Below, in pieces: positions 51,504-62,134 of a DNA stretch of 64,000 nt. Position numbers and translations under genes: made by a program. Source of the stretch: Rhabdophis nuchalis (taxonomy: Eukaryota; Chordata; Lepidosauria; Squamata; Natricidae); the NCBI GenBank assembly GCA_039707465.1, contig CM077647.1:176820663-176884662 (forward strand), read 5' to 3'. The stretch's first letter is position 1. Each line of letters begins with the position of its first letter. The notes below the pieces were generated by a model. The model did no database searches and was not told the DNA's origin. It saw only the letters and a program-made list of their open reading frames with translations.

Positions 51504-51801
51504 CTGGGGGATTTTATAAAGACTGATGACATCTGACATGAAGAAGGAGATATCAGCACCAAATCCTCCAATGATGGCCAGAACCAGATTCTCTTTGATA
51601 CCACACCTATAGTTGACAACCAACTGATCGGATCGGAATAGCAGGTCCAAAGTGGAACGGTAAGTCAGCCGGGCATCAAAATAGTTGTCAGAGATGAAAA
51701 ATCCCAGGGTAACGTTAGACCCAAGTAATCTTGGCTTTGAGTTAATTTGTTTCACCGCAAATGCCAAACTCAGGGAATGCTGGTACAACTTTAAAATGGC
51801 T
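51504..51801 (-). CDS. V2R unit 2, exon 2
   Basis: Second segment of the extracellular ligand-binding domain. The acceptor TTGCCAG precedes 51801 and the donor CAG|GTAAGC follows 51504. The 298-bp frame has no stop: ILKLYQHSLSLAFAVKQINS, LGSNVTLGFFISDNYFDARL, TYRSTLDLLFRSDQLVVNY, CGIKENLVLAIIGGFGADIS, FFMSDVISLYKIPQ. Its first base completes the exon 1 codon and it ends in phase 0, matching exon 3. It keeps the conserved NVTLGF and IGG(F)G(A)D blocks of V2R ligand-binding domains. Confidence 0.93.
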
Positions 51802-51964
51802 CTGGCAACATAAATGAAATACGATGAAATACGATGAAATAGAGAGCACTGAGACAATAAAAACATCGAAGAACACTTGATACCTGTACAATTAGCACAA
51901 GAGCCCTTCCCCCCACTTCCAAGGCGGTGTTCTCTCTCCACCTCTCTTCTCTCTACACATCAAG
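51802..51964. other. V2R intron 1 start
   Basis: Similar to 28584-28650 of unit 1, with a short GAAATACGAT tandem repeat. Confidence 0.5.
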
Positions 51965-52332
51965 ATCCCTCTGGTAAAATGCTGAAGTTTGCAGATGATA
52001 CAACAGTGATTGGTCTCATTCGAGACAATGATCAATCGGCATGCAGACAGGAGGTTGAACAACTAGCCTTGTGGTGCAACCAGAACAATCTTGAACGAAA
52101 TACACTCAAAACTGTAGAAATGGTGGTGGATTTTTAGGAGAAACCCTACCATACTACTACCTCTTACAATACTAGACAACACAGTATCAACAGTAGAGAC
52201 CTTCAAGTTTCTAGGTTCTATCATATCTCAAGGCTTAAAATGGACAACTAACATCAAAAATGTAATCAAAAAGCTCTGAAAATAACTACAAACCCCTCAC
52301 ATCCTGAATATAAATTGTTTCAACTTCTACCC
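51965..52332 (+). mobile_element. LINE reverse transcriptase fragment, unassigned family
   Basis: Encodes MLKFADDTTVIGLIRDNDQS, EVEQLALWCNQNNLERNTLK and a VDF before a stop, then frameshifted remains. FADD is the RT catalytic box. It is different from the L2 (YADD) and CR1 copies here. Confidence 0.7.
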
Positions 52333-52770
52333 TCAAAATTTAATTTGGGGCATCTGCGGGATCGCATTCTGCCCCATACATCCCTGCGGCCGATTCGCTC
52401 CCACAGAGAGGGACTTCTCCGGGTGCCGTCCACTAGGCTGTGCCAGCGGGCGACGCCCAGGGGAAGGGCCTTCTCTGTGGTGGGCCCGACCCTCTGGAAC
52501 GACCTTCCCCGCGAAATCAGAACAACCACAGACCTTCACTCCTTCCGACAGAAACTAAAAACACACTTCTTCTGCTTGGCTGGCCTAGGGTAATTTAAAT
52601 TTTAAATTGTTTAGGGGTTTTAGGGATAGTTTTTAGTTTTATAGGAGTTTTTAGCGCAGGGCCAGTTTAATTTGTTTTTAACTTTGTATTCTGTCTGTTT
52701 TAACTGTTTTTTAATTCCCTGTGCCCCGCCTCGAGTCCCTTCGGGGAGAGAGAGCGGGTTATAAATAAAA
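52333..52770 (+). mobile_element. L2 LINE 3' end
   Basis: LRDRILPHTSLRPIRSHREG through LKTHFFCLAGLG, then a 3' UTR ending CCCCGCCTCGAGTCCC and an A-rich tail that runs into the AATTT array. Confidence 0.88.
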
Positions 52771-52810
52771 AAAATAAAAAAATAAAAAATAAAATAAAAA
52801 AATAAAATAA

Positions 52811-52842
<32 letters not shown>

Positions 52843-53157
52843 TAATAATAATAATAATAATTAATTATTATTATTATTATAATTTAATTTAATTTAATTT
52901 AATTTAATTTAATTTAATTTAATTTAATTTAATTTAATTTAATTTAATTTAATTTAATTTAATTTAATTTAATTTAATTTAATTTAATTTAATTTAATTT
53001 AATTTAATTTAATTTAATTTAATTTAATTTAATTATTTAATTTAATTTAATTTAATTTAATTTAATTTAATTTAATTTAATTTAATTTAATTTAATTTAA
53101 TTTAATTTAATTTAATTTAATTTAATTTAATTTAATTTAATTTAATTTAATTTAATT
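52771..53157. repeat. AAAAT/AAT then (AATTT)n microsatellite
   Basis: An A-rich and (AAT)n lead (52771-52880) is followed by about 275 bases of (AATTT)n with a single interruption at about 53031. It lies exactly between the tails of two oppositely oriented L2 copies. Confidence 0.95.
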
Positions 53158-53429
53158 TCTATTTCTCCCTTCCGGGACTCAGGGCGGTGTACAGGCAGCA
53201 ATAAAATCAGTGATATAAAATATAAAAAATGCATGAAATATATATTTAAAAATATGTTAAATAATATGCCTGTTCTAAAACCATTAATAAAACCTACTAA
53301 AACCATTTAAAAAATTACGCCAGGCCAGCCGCACGAAATAGATAGGTCTTCAAAGCCCGACGGAAGAGGCGCAGGTCCGTGGTCGTGCGTAGGTCAGTGG
53401 GTAGGTCATTCCAGAATGATGCTATAGGG
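53158..53429 (-). mobile_element. L2 LINE 3' end, opposite orientation
   Basis: CTTCCGGGACTCAGGGCGG is the L2 terminus in reverse. The body to about 53420 encodes the last L2 residues on the minus strand (GCAGGTCCGTGGTCGTGCG region). Confidence 0.8.
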
Positions 53430-53919
53430 CAGGGGTCCCCAACCTTTTTTGCACCAGGGATCGGTTTCATTTAAAAAAAAATTCTGCGGACCGGCTGGCG
53501 TAGAGGAGGAGCAGGAGGGGGACAGGCAGCGCATGCGCACGCAGGGGGAGTCGGCTCACTCGGCCCTCTAGGGCCTCCAACAGTTCGAACGGCTGCACTG
53601 CGCATGCGCACACGGGGGGGGGGGGAGTCAGCTCACTCGGCCCTCTAAGGCAGGGGTCTACAAAGTCGGCTCTTTTAAGACTGGTGGACTTCAACTCCCA
53701 GAATTCCCCAGCCAGCAGCAGCCAGAGCCGACTTTGCAGACTGCTGCTCTAGGGCCTCCAAAGGCACGAATGGCCGCACCTGCGCTCTCCCACATCTGGC
53801 GCGCGCTCTGCCTAGGGGGCTGCCCCCTCCTCCCTCCTCCTCCTCTCTGGCCCTGCAGCCCAGTTCCTATCAAGCCACGGACCGGCACCGGTCTGCTGCC
53901 CAAGGGTTGGGGACCCCTG
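53430..53919. mobile_element. hAT MITE with exact 8-bp duplication
   Basis: Begins CAGGGGTCCCCAACCTTTTT and ends GGTTGGGGACCCCTG, flanked by CTATAGGG at 53422-53429 and 53920-53927. The interior (CGGACCGGCTGG, ACGGACCGGCACCGGTCTG) is GC-rich and hosts a smaller MITE. Confidence 0.9.
53651..53746. mobile_element. Nested fold-back MITE relative
   Basis: CAGGGGTCTACAAAGTCGG to AGCCGACTTTGCAGACTGCTG. The flanks CTCTAAGG and CTCTAGGG match at 7 of 8. It shares its left arm with the palindrome at 11824-11949 but has lost most of the right arm. Confidence 0.75.
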
Positions 53920-53927
53920 CTATAGGG

Positions 53928-54312
53928 CATTGCATACCAGAATAACTAGACACAAGGAGAGGTTTTTTCCCCTAAATTCCATCACTCTGCTAAACAACTA
54001 ATTCCCACAATGCTGTCAATAATTTACTAAGAATGTATTACTATTATTCTTCTCTTCCTTCCTAGTATCTCTTTCTCCCCACTTATGACTAAAGCCATGT
54101 TGTTTCTATCTTTCACTTTATATTGTTTTTATTTGTTTCCTAGTACGATTTGATAGCTTATTAGTAACCCTGACTATCACTAAGTGTTGTATTTTTTTTA
54201 TTCTTGACGAGTGTATTTTATTCTCCTTATGTACACTGAGAACATCTGAACCAAAGACGAATTCCTTGTGTGTCCAATCACACTTGGCCAATAAAGAATT
54301 CTATTCTATTGT
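53928..54312 (+). mobile_element. LINE 3' UTR, unassigned family
   Basis: A degraded coding end (CATCACTCTGCTAAACAACT) is followed by a long T-rich 3' UTR closing with TTCCTTGTGTGTCCAATCAC, ACTTGGCCAATAAAGAATTC and an ATTCT-type tail. An L2 begins directly at the tail. Confidence 0.6.
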
Positions 54313-55020
54313 AGCCCTTCGCACAGTCACTCAAGCGCTTGTGACATCCCGGCTGGATTACTGTAACGCTCTCTACATGGGGCTCCCCTTGAGGTGCACT
54401 CGAAAGCTACAGTTAGTACAGAATGCGGCCGCGCGGGTGATTATGGGTGCCTCAAGGCAAACCCACGTAACACCTCTCCTGCGCGAGCTGCACTGGCTGC
54501 CTGTGGCCTTTCGAGTGCGCTTCAAGGTGCTGACGACCATCTTTAAATCGCTCCATGGCTCGGGGCCTAGCTATATACGAGACCGTCTCCTGCCCCATAC
54601 ATCCCTTCGTCCGATCTGCTCCCACAGAGAGGGTCTTCTCCAGGTGCCGTCAGCGGGGCAATGCCGGCTGGCGACACCCAGGGGAAGAGCCTTCTCTGTG
54701 GCGGGCCCGGCCCTCTGGAACGACCTACCCCCCGACCTTCGCACCATCTCGGACCTCCGCCTCTTCCGCCAACGTCTTAAGACGTATCTATTCCAACAAG
54801 CCGGCCTAGGATAGCCCCTACTTCTGACTTTTAAATTTAAAATTAATTTGGTATGGTTTTAAAATGGGTTTTTAGCACGGGTCTAATAATTTAATATATT
54901 TTAATCGATTTTGTATTTTGTATTTTGTGGTTTTAATAATGCCTGTGCGCCGCCCTGGGTCCTAACAAGGAGAAGGGCGGGGTATAAATTTAATAAAATA
55001 AATAAATAAATAAATAAAAT
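54313..55020 (+). mobile_element. L2 LINE 3' end
   Basis: ALRTVTQALVTSRLDYCNAL through LFRQRLKTYLFQQAGLG (stop near 54814), a 3' UTR with CGCCGCCCTGGGTCC and an (AAAT)n tail. Open throughout but 5'-truncated. Confidence 0.92.
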
Positions 55021-55303
55021 ACTTGCAATATTATCTGAAGCACATAGAAGGTTCCCAGTAATTTTATATAACATCTGATTCAACAGCTAGCTAGTTGCTG
55101 TCATGTCACCAAACCACACACAACAGATCTAACATCCTGGACCATATTCATGAAAAGAACTAAATATTCTACTATGGTATAAGATTTTATAGTTTAGCCA
55201 ATGTATACACAAAAATATATGCAATCATTAAATTGGGGGTCCTTAAGATTCCAAAAGACTCTATAAAGGTCTGGCTGCAATATTGTCTATGCTTCAGAAA
55301 CTC
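55021..55303. other. V2R intron 1 sequence
   Basis: GGTCCTTAAGATTCCAAAAG and GCAATATTGTCTATGCTTC match 29190-29245 in unit 1, confirming paralogy of the introns. Confidence 0.6.
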
Positions 55304-55490
<187 letters not shown>

Positions 55491-55511
55491 GTAAATGGTT
55501 TTGTGTGTATG

Positions 55512-55770
55512 TATACAATACAATACAATAGCAGAGTTGGAAGGGACCTTGTAGGTCTTCTAGTCCAACCCCCTGCGTGGGCAGGAGCCCTATACCATTT
55601 CAGACAAATGGCTATCTAACATCTTTTTGAAGACTTACAGGGTTGGGGCATTCACGACTTCTGGAGGCAAGCTGTTCCAGAGGTTAATTGTTCTAACTGT
55701 CAGGAAATTTCTCCTTAGTTCTAAGTTGCTTCTCTCCTTGATTAGTTTCCACCCATTGCTTCTTGTCCAG
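55512..55770 (-). mobile_element. CR1 3' end
   Basis: An ATACAATACAATAGCAG tail and 3' UTR, then reverse coding for the last CR1 residues up to about 55768. 5'-truncated. Confidence 0.88.
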
Positions 55771-56253
55771 CATAACTCTGGAACACCTCAAATAATTTCA
55801 ACCAAACTTGGTACACAGATGACTTACTCTCTGGAAACAAATACTATGAGGGTAAGACACCCCTAACACCCCTTGATGTGTGTGCGTGTGTGTGTGTACC
55901 AACATAACTCTGGAACGCCTGGGCCACTGGAATGAAAAGGAATGAATTATATCTATATGTCAAATCACAGTACTTTTGACAGTGATAGTGTGCATTTTGG
56001 ATTCAAGTCTGTGTGTGTGTGTATGTGTGTGTGTGTGTGTGTGTGTTCCAGCATTACTTTGACTTGACACTATAGATGAAATTCATTCATTTTCCTATTT
56101 AATTCAGGTTTAGCATAAATAAATACCCAAGCAATGCCGTATTATCAGCTAGTTACAAATAAAATGGGTTAAAATTGGTGTGAAATCTCTCAATAGTCTC
56201 TCCTTAATTTGCAACAACTTGAAGGAAGGATAAGGAAAAAAAGAATTACTCAC
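55771..56253. other. V2R intron 1 with (GT)n
   Basis: Two related segments (CATAACTCTGGAACACCTC, ACATAACTCTGGAACGCCTG) and (GT)n at about 56012-56044. From about 56150 the sequence aligns with the unit 1 intron up to exon 1. Confidence 0.45.
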
Positions 56254-56468
56254 AGAGGTGGCATAAATGACTTCTGTGAAGGATGCACATCAAAGGAATG
56301 TTCCTCTAGTACATATATAACCTGAGCTGTGATTCCACCAATGAGGAGGTTTCCTGGCTGATACCATTCATGAAGGATAGGAGAAGCATCACTTCTTCGG
56401 TAAGGTGTGGCCTGTGTCTGGCACTTCATGACAATCAATAGCCACCGTATGATTACTACACTCAACAT
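56254..56468 (-). CDS. V2R unit 2, exon 1 (signal peptide and N-terminus)
   Basis: The first coding exon: the start ATG is at 56468-56466, chosen because the same position starts the exon in unit 1 copies. MLSVVIIRWLLIVMKC is a hydrophobic signal peptide, followed by QTQATPYRRSDASPIL, HEWYQPGNLLIGGITAQVIY, VLEEHSFDVHPSQKSF, MPP. The donor CT|GTGAGT lies at 56253. Gln (CAG) stands where unit 1 copies have TAG. 215 bp, no break. The protein would enter the secretory pathway and reach the vomeronasal neuron membrane if the missing middle exons exist. A BovB fragment sits about 35 bp upstream. Confidence 0.92.
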
Positions 56469-56504
56469 TTTCTCTCGGTTAGTCTTAGCTGTCTTAATCT
56501 TAGA

Positions 56505-56712
56505 CTCACTGGAGAGGAGCCTCATGCTGAGAACAATGGAGGGAAAAAGAAGAATGGGATGACAGAGAAAGAGGTGGCTGGATGGAGTCTCCAAAGCAGT
56601 AGGCGTGAGCTTAAATGGACTCCAGAGGATGGTAGAGGACAGGAAGGCCTGGAGGAACGTTGTCCATTGGGTCACGATGGGTCAGACACAACTTCGCAAC
56701 TAACAACAGTCT
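56505..56712 (+). mobile_element. BovB/RTE LINE 3' end beside V2R exon 1
   Basis: CTCATGCTGAGAACAATGG, GAGGTGGCTGGATGGAGTC, GGTAGAGGACAGGAAGGCC and ACAACTTCGCAACTAACAAC match the end of the BovB copy at 61440-61645. Severely 5'-truncated. It lies in the upstream flank of unit 2 exon 1, absent at the equivalent place in unit 1. Confidence 0.88.
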
Positions 56713-57355
56713 TAGTTGTAGCTATCCACAATCCCAGCATTCATACAGTATGAGGACACTATTCTACCAACTGCAAAATGTAAAAGAACGGTCAGCTCAC
56801 CTATGTCATTATATCACTCCTCTTATCCAAAAGGTTGGCATCAGCAAGCTTAGCCAAGCATGCCCTGATGGACATGCACATTTTAGTGAACAAAAATCCT
56901 GCCAGAATCGAAAGAGACAAATCCCTGCCCTGTCTTTCTTCTCAACGGCAGAAATCAAAGGTTTTATCATCTCTATTACACTGAAATGTGAACGATTTCT
57001 GGGCATTTTCTGTGGAGTGGCTGCAGTTGTGTCATAAAGCATCAATGATAGTTATTTAGATTCATTTCCCAAAACCACTCATCTCTACCCAATGAAACCT
57101 CCTGGGCTTGGAGAGCTATTATTTCACTTCCACACTATACCTTTGGAGACAACGACCTTCTTAGCTTTTGAAGGGGATACCACATATATAATTGTATATG
57201 ATTATTTCTGTAAACTTAATCATTAACATGGAATTCTTCCCCAAATATATATACTTATGGCTGAAATCTCTACCTTCTTCAATCATATCTCTGTAGGGAA
57301 CCATGGAGTATAATGAATCTCAAAGGAGTCCCTGAGGATGATGACCTAGGTCAGG
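56713..57355. other. Upstream flank of V2R unit 2
   Basis: Aligns with the unit 1 upstream flank (AAGCATGCCCTGATGGACA, GCATCAATGATAGTTATTTAG). It probably contains the promoter. No gene. Confidence 0.5.
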
Positions 57356-57432
57356 AGTGTCAAACTCAATTTTATTGAGGGCTATATCAGGGTTGTGTTT
57401 GACTTCGGGGGATGGGGGCAACTCAACTTCAC

Positions 57433-58078
57433 TCATGTATTTATTTATTTATTTATTTATTTATTTATTTTATTAAATTTATATCCCGCCCTTCTCCAAG
57501 AGGACCCAGGGCGGCACACAGGAAATTAAAATACATACAAAAAACACAATACAAAATTTAAAAACCTATTAGATCACCATCCTGCGCTAAAACCAATTAA
57601 AATCCCCGAATTAAAACTATCTATGGCTAGTCCCAGCGGAGGCTATGTTAGGCCGGCTTGATGAAAGAAATGTGTCTTTAGACACTGGCGGAAGAGGCGG
57701 AGGTCGGTGATGGTACGAAGTTCTGGGGGTAGGTCGTTCCACAGGGCAGGGCCCGCCACAGAGAAGGCTCTTCCCCTGGGTGTCGCCAGTCAGCATTGCC
57801 TGGCTGACGGCACCCTGAGAAGGCCCTCTCTGTGGGAGCGTATCAGTCTAAGGGATGTATGGGGCAGAAGACGGTCTCGCATATAACTAGGTCCCGAGCC
57901 ATGGAGCGCTTTGAAGATGGTCGTCAAAACCTTGAAGCGCATCCGAAAGACCACAGGAAGCCAGTGCAGCTCGCGCAGGATTGGTGTTATATTGGAGTGC
58001 CTCGACGCTCCCGTAATCACCCGCGCGGCTGCATTCTGAACTAACTGTAGCTTTCGAGTGCACCTCAAGGGAAGCCAG
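57433..58078 (-). mobile_element. L2 LINE 3' end
   Basis: The minus strand encodes LPLRCTRKLQLVQNAAARVI, HLPRELHWLPVVF-like LRELHWLPVVFRMRFKVLTT and SYMRDRLLPHTSLRLIRSHR, with frameshift. The TTTATTTATTTA tail is at 57438-57470. Confidence 0.9.
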
Positions 58079-58124
58079 GAGCCCCTGTGGTGGCCACGTG
58101 CTAAGGGTGGACTTCCCTCAGACT

Positions 58125-58335
58125 GGGGGTGAAATCCAGCAGGTTCTGACATTAACGGAAATTTTGAGTAGTTCAGAGAACCAATAGTGGAAATTTTGAG
58201 TAGTTTGGAGAACTGGCAAATGCCACCTCTGGCTGGCCCCAGAGTAGGGTAGGAATGGAGATTTTGCATTCTCCTGCCACGCCCACCAAGCCACATGCCC
58301 ACCAACCATGCCCACAGAACCGCTAGTAAAAACAA
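58125..58335. mobile_element. hAT-like MITE
   Basis: GGGGGTGAAATCCAGCAGG at the left and TTGAATTTCACTACTGCC at the right, with TAGTTCAGAGAACC and GCCCACAGAACC inside. It is reverse-oriented relative to 42271. Confidence 0.55.
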
Positions 58336-58560
58336 TTGAATTTCACTACTGCCTCAGACCCTCCCTCCCTCTCATTATAATCTCCCTCCCTGCCTCCCTC
58401 TTCATTCTCCTTTCTTCTTCCTTCCCCTCTTTCCTTCTTTCTCCTTCTTTGCTCTCTTCCCATCTTTCCTTCTTTTTCTTTGTCTTTCCTCTTTCCCTTT
58501 CTCTTTTCCTGTCCCTTCTTCCAATGCACAAATGCAAAAGGGGAAACATTTCTCCTTTGG
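58336..58560. repeat. (CT)-rich low-complexity tract
   Basis: CCCTCC/CTTTCC/TTTCTT runs. Glu/Lys- and Ser/Leu-rich frames here are artefacts. Confidence 0.8.
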
Positions 58561-58964
58561 TTTTAAGTTTGTTTTGCTAGCCTTTTGCCAGCAAAAATGG
58601 AGCCTGGGGGTGCACATAGGCTCCTCAGGCCCATTTTTGGCCATGGCAGCCTCCTGCAGCCCTCTGCCAGCTAAAACAGAGCTCGGAGGGCAGCGTGTGG
58701 AGCTCGGTTTTCACTGTCAAAGGGCTGCTGGAGGCCGTCATAACCAAAAACAGAGCCTGGGAGGGCCATGTGTGATACTCCCAAGCTCTATTTTCATTGG
58801 CACAGTAACCATGGGCTGGTCTTTTGCTGTTTCCAGGATGGTCCTGTGGGCCAGATGTAAGCACCCCATGGGCTGGTTCCTGCCCACAGGCCTTGAGTTT
58901 GACACCTGTTTTCTAGGTATTCCTTATTCTCTTGAAAAGAATATTTATATGAAGTGCAAGATTA

Positions 58965-60800
58965 GTCGCTCAGATCTGGAGCGAGTTGGTCTCCAATGAG
59001 GTTGGCTCGGGCGGGCAATCGGAGGCAGGTCTTGAGACCGTTTTGTGGGAAGAATTTGACTTTGTGACTCTAGACGACATGGACAGGTTGTTGGGATGAC
59101 TGAACGCTACCACATGTTTATTGGACCCGTATCCCTCCTGGTTGGTACTGGCCTCCCGGGAGGACGCACGAGGCTGGCTCCAGGAAATAGTGAACACCTC
59201 TTTGAGTGAGGGGTCTCTTCCGGCCACCTTGAAAGAGGCGGTGGTGAGACCCCTCCTCAAGAAGCCTTTCCTGGACCCAGCATTGTTGGTTAATTACCGT
59301 CCAGCCTCCAACCTTAGCTTTCTTGCTAAGGTTGTAGAGAGTGTGGTAGCTCAACAGTTCTCCCGACACCTGGAGGAAACTGTCTATCTAGACCCGCGCC
59401 AGTCCGGCTTCCGTCCCAGGCACAGCATGGAGACGGCATTGGTCGCATTGGTAGATGATCTCTGGAGGGCCCGGGACAGGGGTTGTTCCTCTGTCCTGGT
59501 CCTATTAGACCTCTCAGTGGCTTTCGATACCATCGACCATGGTATCCTATTGCACCGGCTGGAGGGGTTGGGATTGGGAGGCACTGTATTGCAGTGGTTC
59601 TCTTCCTACCTCTCCGACTGGTCGCAGTGTGTGTTGACAGGAGGGCAGAGATCGATGTCGAGGCCCCTTGTATGCGAGGTACCTCAGGGGTCGGTCCTCT
59701 CACCCCTCCTGTTTAACATCTATATGAAGCCGCTGGGTGAGATCATCCATGGCTTTGGGGTAGAATACCATCAGTACGCTGATGACACTCAGCTGTACAT
59801 TTCTACCCCTGGCCACCCCAACGATGCCGTGGAAGTGCTGTCTCGGTGTCTGGAGGCCGTGCGGGTCTGGATGGGGAGAAACAAACTCAGACTCAACCCA
59901 TCCAAGACCGAGTGGCTGTGGTTTCTGGCATCTCGATATAGCCAGTTAACTCCACTCTGCGGAAAGGGCTCACAACTTGGGCGTCCTCCTGGATTCACGG
60001 CTGTCCTTGGATGACCATGTGACGGCCGTGGCCAGGGGGGCTTTCTATCAGGTTCACCTGATACGCCAGTTGCACCCCTTTCTAGATCGGGATGCCCTAC
60101 GCACGGTCACTCAAGCCCTCGTTATTTGCCGCCTGGACTACTGTAACGCCCTCTACATGGGGCTCCCCTTGAGGTGCACCCAGAGACTCCAGCTAGTGCA
60201 GAATGCGGCCGCGCGGGGGATTTTGGGAGTCTCTTGTTACTCCCATGTAACACCTCTTCTGCGTGAGCTGCACTGTCTGCCTGTGGTCTTCTGGGTGTGC
60301 TTCAAGGTGTTAGTCACCATCTTTAAAGCGCTCCATGGCACGGGTCCTGGTTACTTGAGAGACCGCCTCCTGCCACATACCTCCCTTCGATCTGTCCGCT
60401 CCCACAGAGTGGGCCTCTTCAGGGTGCCATCAGCCGGTCAATGCCGGCTGGTGGCTCCGAGGGGAAGGGCGTTCTCTGTGGCGGGTCCGGCCCTCTGGAA
60501 TGACCTGCCCCCGATATCCATACCATCATGGACCTGCGCCTCTTCCGTCGGATGTTAAAAGCACATTTCTTTTATCTAGCCGGCCTGACATCTTAGACTA
60601 AGGGTATAATTTTAAATTTTGATATTATTGGTTTTAATTTTTATATTATCCAGATTTTAGCACAGATTTAATAATTTAATTGTCTTTTATATTTTGTATG
60701 TGTTGTTGGGTTTTTATCTTTCTGTGCACTGCCCTGAGTCCCCCCCCAGGGAAAATAGGGTGGTATATAAATCGAAATAATAAAAAAATAAAAAATAGTC
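58965..60800 (+). mobile_element. L2-clade LINE, longest copy, one frameshift
   Basis: The frame 59121-60014 encodes the start of the RT domain (VVRPLLKKPFLDPALLVNYR, DPRQSGFRPRHSMETALVAL), FDTIDHGILLHR, QGSVLSPLLF and the catalytic YADDTQLY. A frameshift near 59960-59990 moves into the frame 59977-60558 (LDSRLSLDDHVTAVARGAFY to ALWNDLPP). The 3' UTR and A-rich tail run to about 60800. The endonuclease is absent. The copy is dead. Confidence 0.93.
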
Positions 60801-60985
60801 CATGTGCAATACATGGCTCATCCTTGTTGACCCTTCACTTACTTTTTTTTTTGAAGACCTAACCCAGCTTTTCTGAAAGAGATTGAAGAAACTTTCATGG
60901 TGTTCTCCCTTTGTTCAAATTCTATTAAGTCATCCCATAAGCTTTATGGTAGACTTGAGCCTTCATTTCTTTGATCCTGTTTAGA
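60801..60985. other. No gene seen
   Basis: Short unassigned stretch between L2 and BovB. Confidence 0.35.
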
Positions 60986-61645
60986 GTTAGGAAACTAAGA
61001 TCATGGCATCTCAATTCCTGGCAGATAGGTGGGGAAGAAACAGAGATAGTGACAGATTTTATTTTCCTGGGCTCCAAGATCACTGCAGATGGGGACTGCA
61101 GCCAAGAAATTAAAAGATGCTTGGCCTGGGGAGGAAAGCGATGGCAAATCTAGACAGCATACTAAAAAGCAGAGACATCACCCTGCCAACAAAAGTGTGT
61201 ATAGTCAAGGCTATGGTTTTCCCAGTTGCAATGGATGGCTGTGAAAGTTGGACCATAAGTAAGGCTGAGGGTCAAAGAATGGAGGCCTTTGAACTCTGGT
61301 GCTGGAGAAGACTCCTGCGAGTCCCTTGGACTGCAAGGCGATCCAACTGGTCAATTCTAGAGGAGATCAACCCTGACTGCGCTTTTGAAGGCCAGATCCT
61401 GAAGAGGAAACTCAAATACTTTGGCCACCTAATGAGAATGAAAGGCTCACTGGAGAAGAGGCGAATGCTGGGAACAATGGAGGGCAAAAGAAGAAAGGGA
61501 CAACAGAGAATGAGGTGGCTGGATGGAGTCACTGAAGCAGTCAGCGTGAGGTTAAATGGACTCCAGAGGGTTGTAGAGGACAGGAAGGCCTGGAGGAATA
61601 TTGTCCATGGGGTTGAACATGACTTCTCAACTGACAACTAAATTA
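60986..61645 (+). mobile_element. BovB/RTE LINE, ORF2 carboxyl end
   Basis: A first frame encodes TDFIFLGSKITADGDCSQEI and then shifts. The frame 61117-61641 encodes NLDSILKSRDITLPTKVC, VKAMVFPVAMDGCESWTI, FELWCWRRLLRVPWTARRSN, LKYFGHLMRMKGSLEKRRML and RMRWLDGVTEAVSVRLNGLQ, the hallmark end of BovB ORF2. 5'-truncated with one frameshift. BovB is known for horizontal transfer among squamates and ruminants. Confidence 0.93.
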
Positions 61646-61773
61646 GGAAATCATGCAAAATCCTCTAAGTTCAGCATGCCCTACAAAAACACAGAACAGC
61701 CAGCCATCTAGTACAACGACACTGAAAAAAGTAACTTACAACTGGTCCTCGCACTTACAACTATTGCAGCATC
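61646..61773. repeat. Dispersed repeat piece
   Basis: CTGGTCCTCGCACTTACAACTATTGCAGCATCC matches the old repeat at 47385-47410 and continues at 62032 beyond a MITE. Confidence 0.55.
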
Positions 61774-61781
61774 CCCATGGT

Positions 61782-62031
61782 CAGTGGTGGAATTCAAAAA
61801 TGTTTACCACTGGTTTTTGTGGGTGTGGTTTGGTGGGAGTGACTTGGTGGGTGTGGCAGAGGAAGGATACTGCAAAATCTCCATTCCCTCCCTATCAGCT
61901 GGGACTTGGAAGGCAGAAAATAGATAGGGTCGGGCCAGTCAGAGGTGGTACTTGCCGGTTCTCTGAAGTACTCAAAATTTCTGCTACTGGTTCTCCAGAA
62001 CTGGTCACAATCTGCTGAATACCACCTCTGC
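61782..62031. mobile_element. hAT-like MITE with 8-bp duplication
   Basis: CAGTGGTGGAATTCAAAAA to GCTGAATACCACCTCTG. The flanks CCCATGGT (61774-61781) and CCCATAGT (62032-62039) match at 7 of 8. The host repeat reads through CCCATGGTCATGTGAT when the element is removed, confirming its ends. Confidence 0.82.
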
Positions 62032-62134
62032 CCATAGTCATGTGATTCAAACTCAGGCACTTGACTACTGGCATGTATTTATGATAGTTTAAATGTCAAC
62101 TTTAGCAATTTACTTGTAACTGCTACTATTTCTT
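62032..62134. repeat. Dispersed repeat, right part
   Basis: Continues the host repeat of the MITE. Confidence 0.5.

Larger units (their letters stand above)
57356..58908. mobile_element. hAT-like non-autonomous element carrying other repeats
   Basis: CAGGAGTGTCAAACTCAATT at the left and CCTTGAGTTTGACACCTG at the right. Inside are an L2 (57433-58078), a MITE (58125-58335) and a region of three diverged copies of TTTGCCAGC/AAAAACAGAGCCTGG at 58570-58800. Flanks are ambiguous. Confidence 0.55.

Noticed and set aside
58323..58644. Lys/Glu-rich minus-strand proteins
   Set aside because: Translation of a CT-rich low-complexity tract.
57356..58908. Clean 8-bp target duplication for the large hAT-like element
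   Set aside because: Left ACCTAGGT and right TTTTCTAG(GT) do not align without inserting four bases, so the ends are uncertain.
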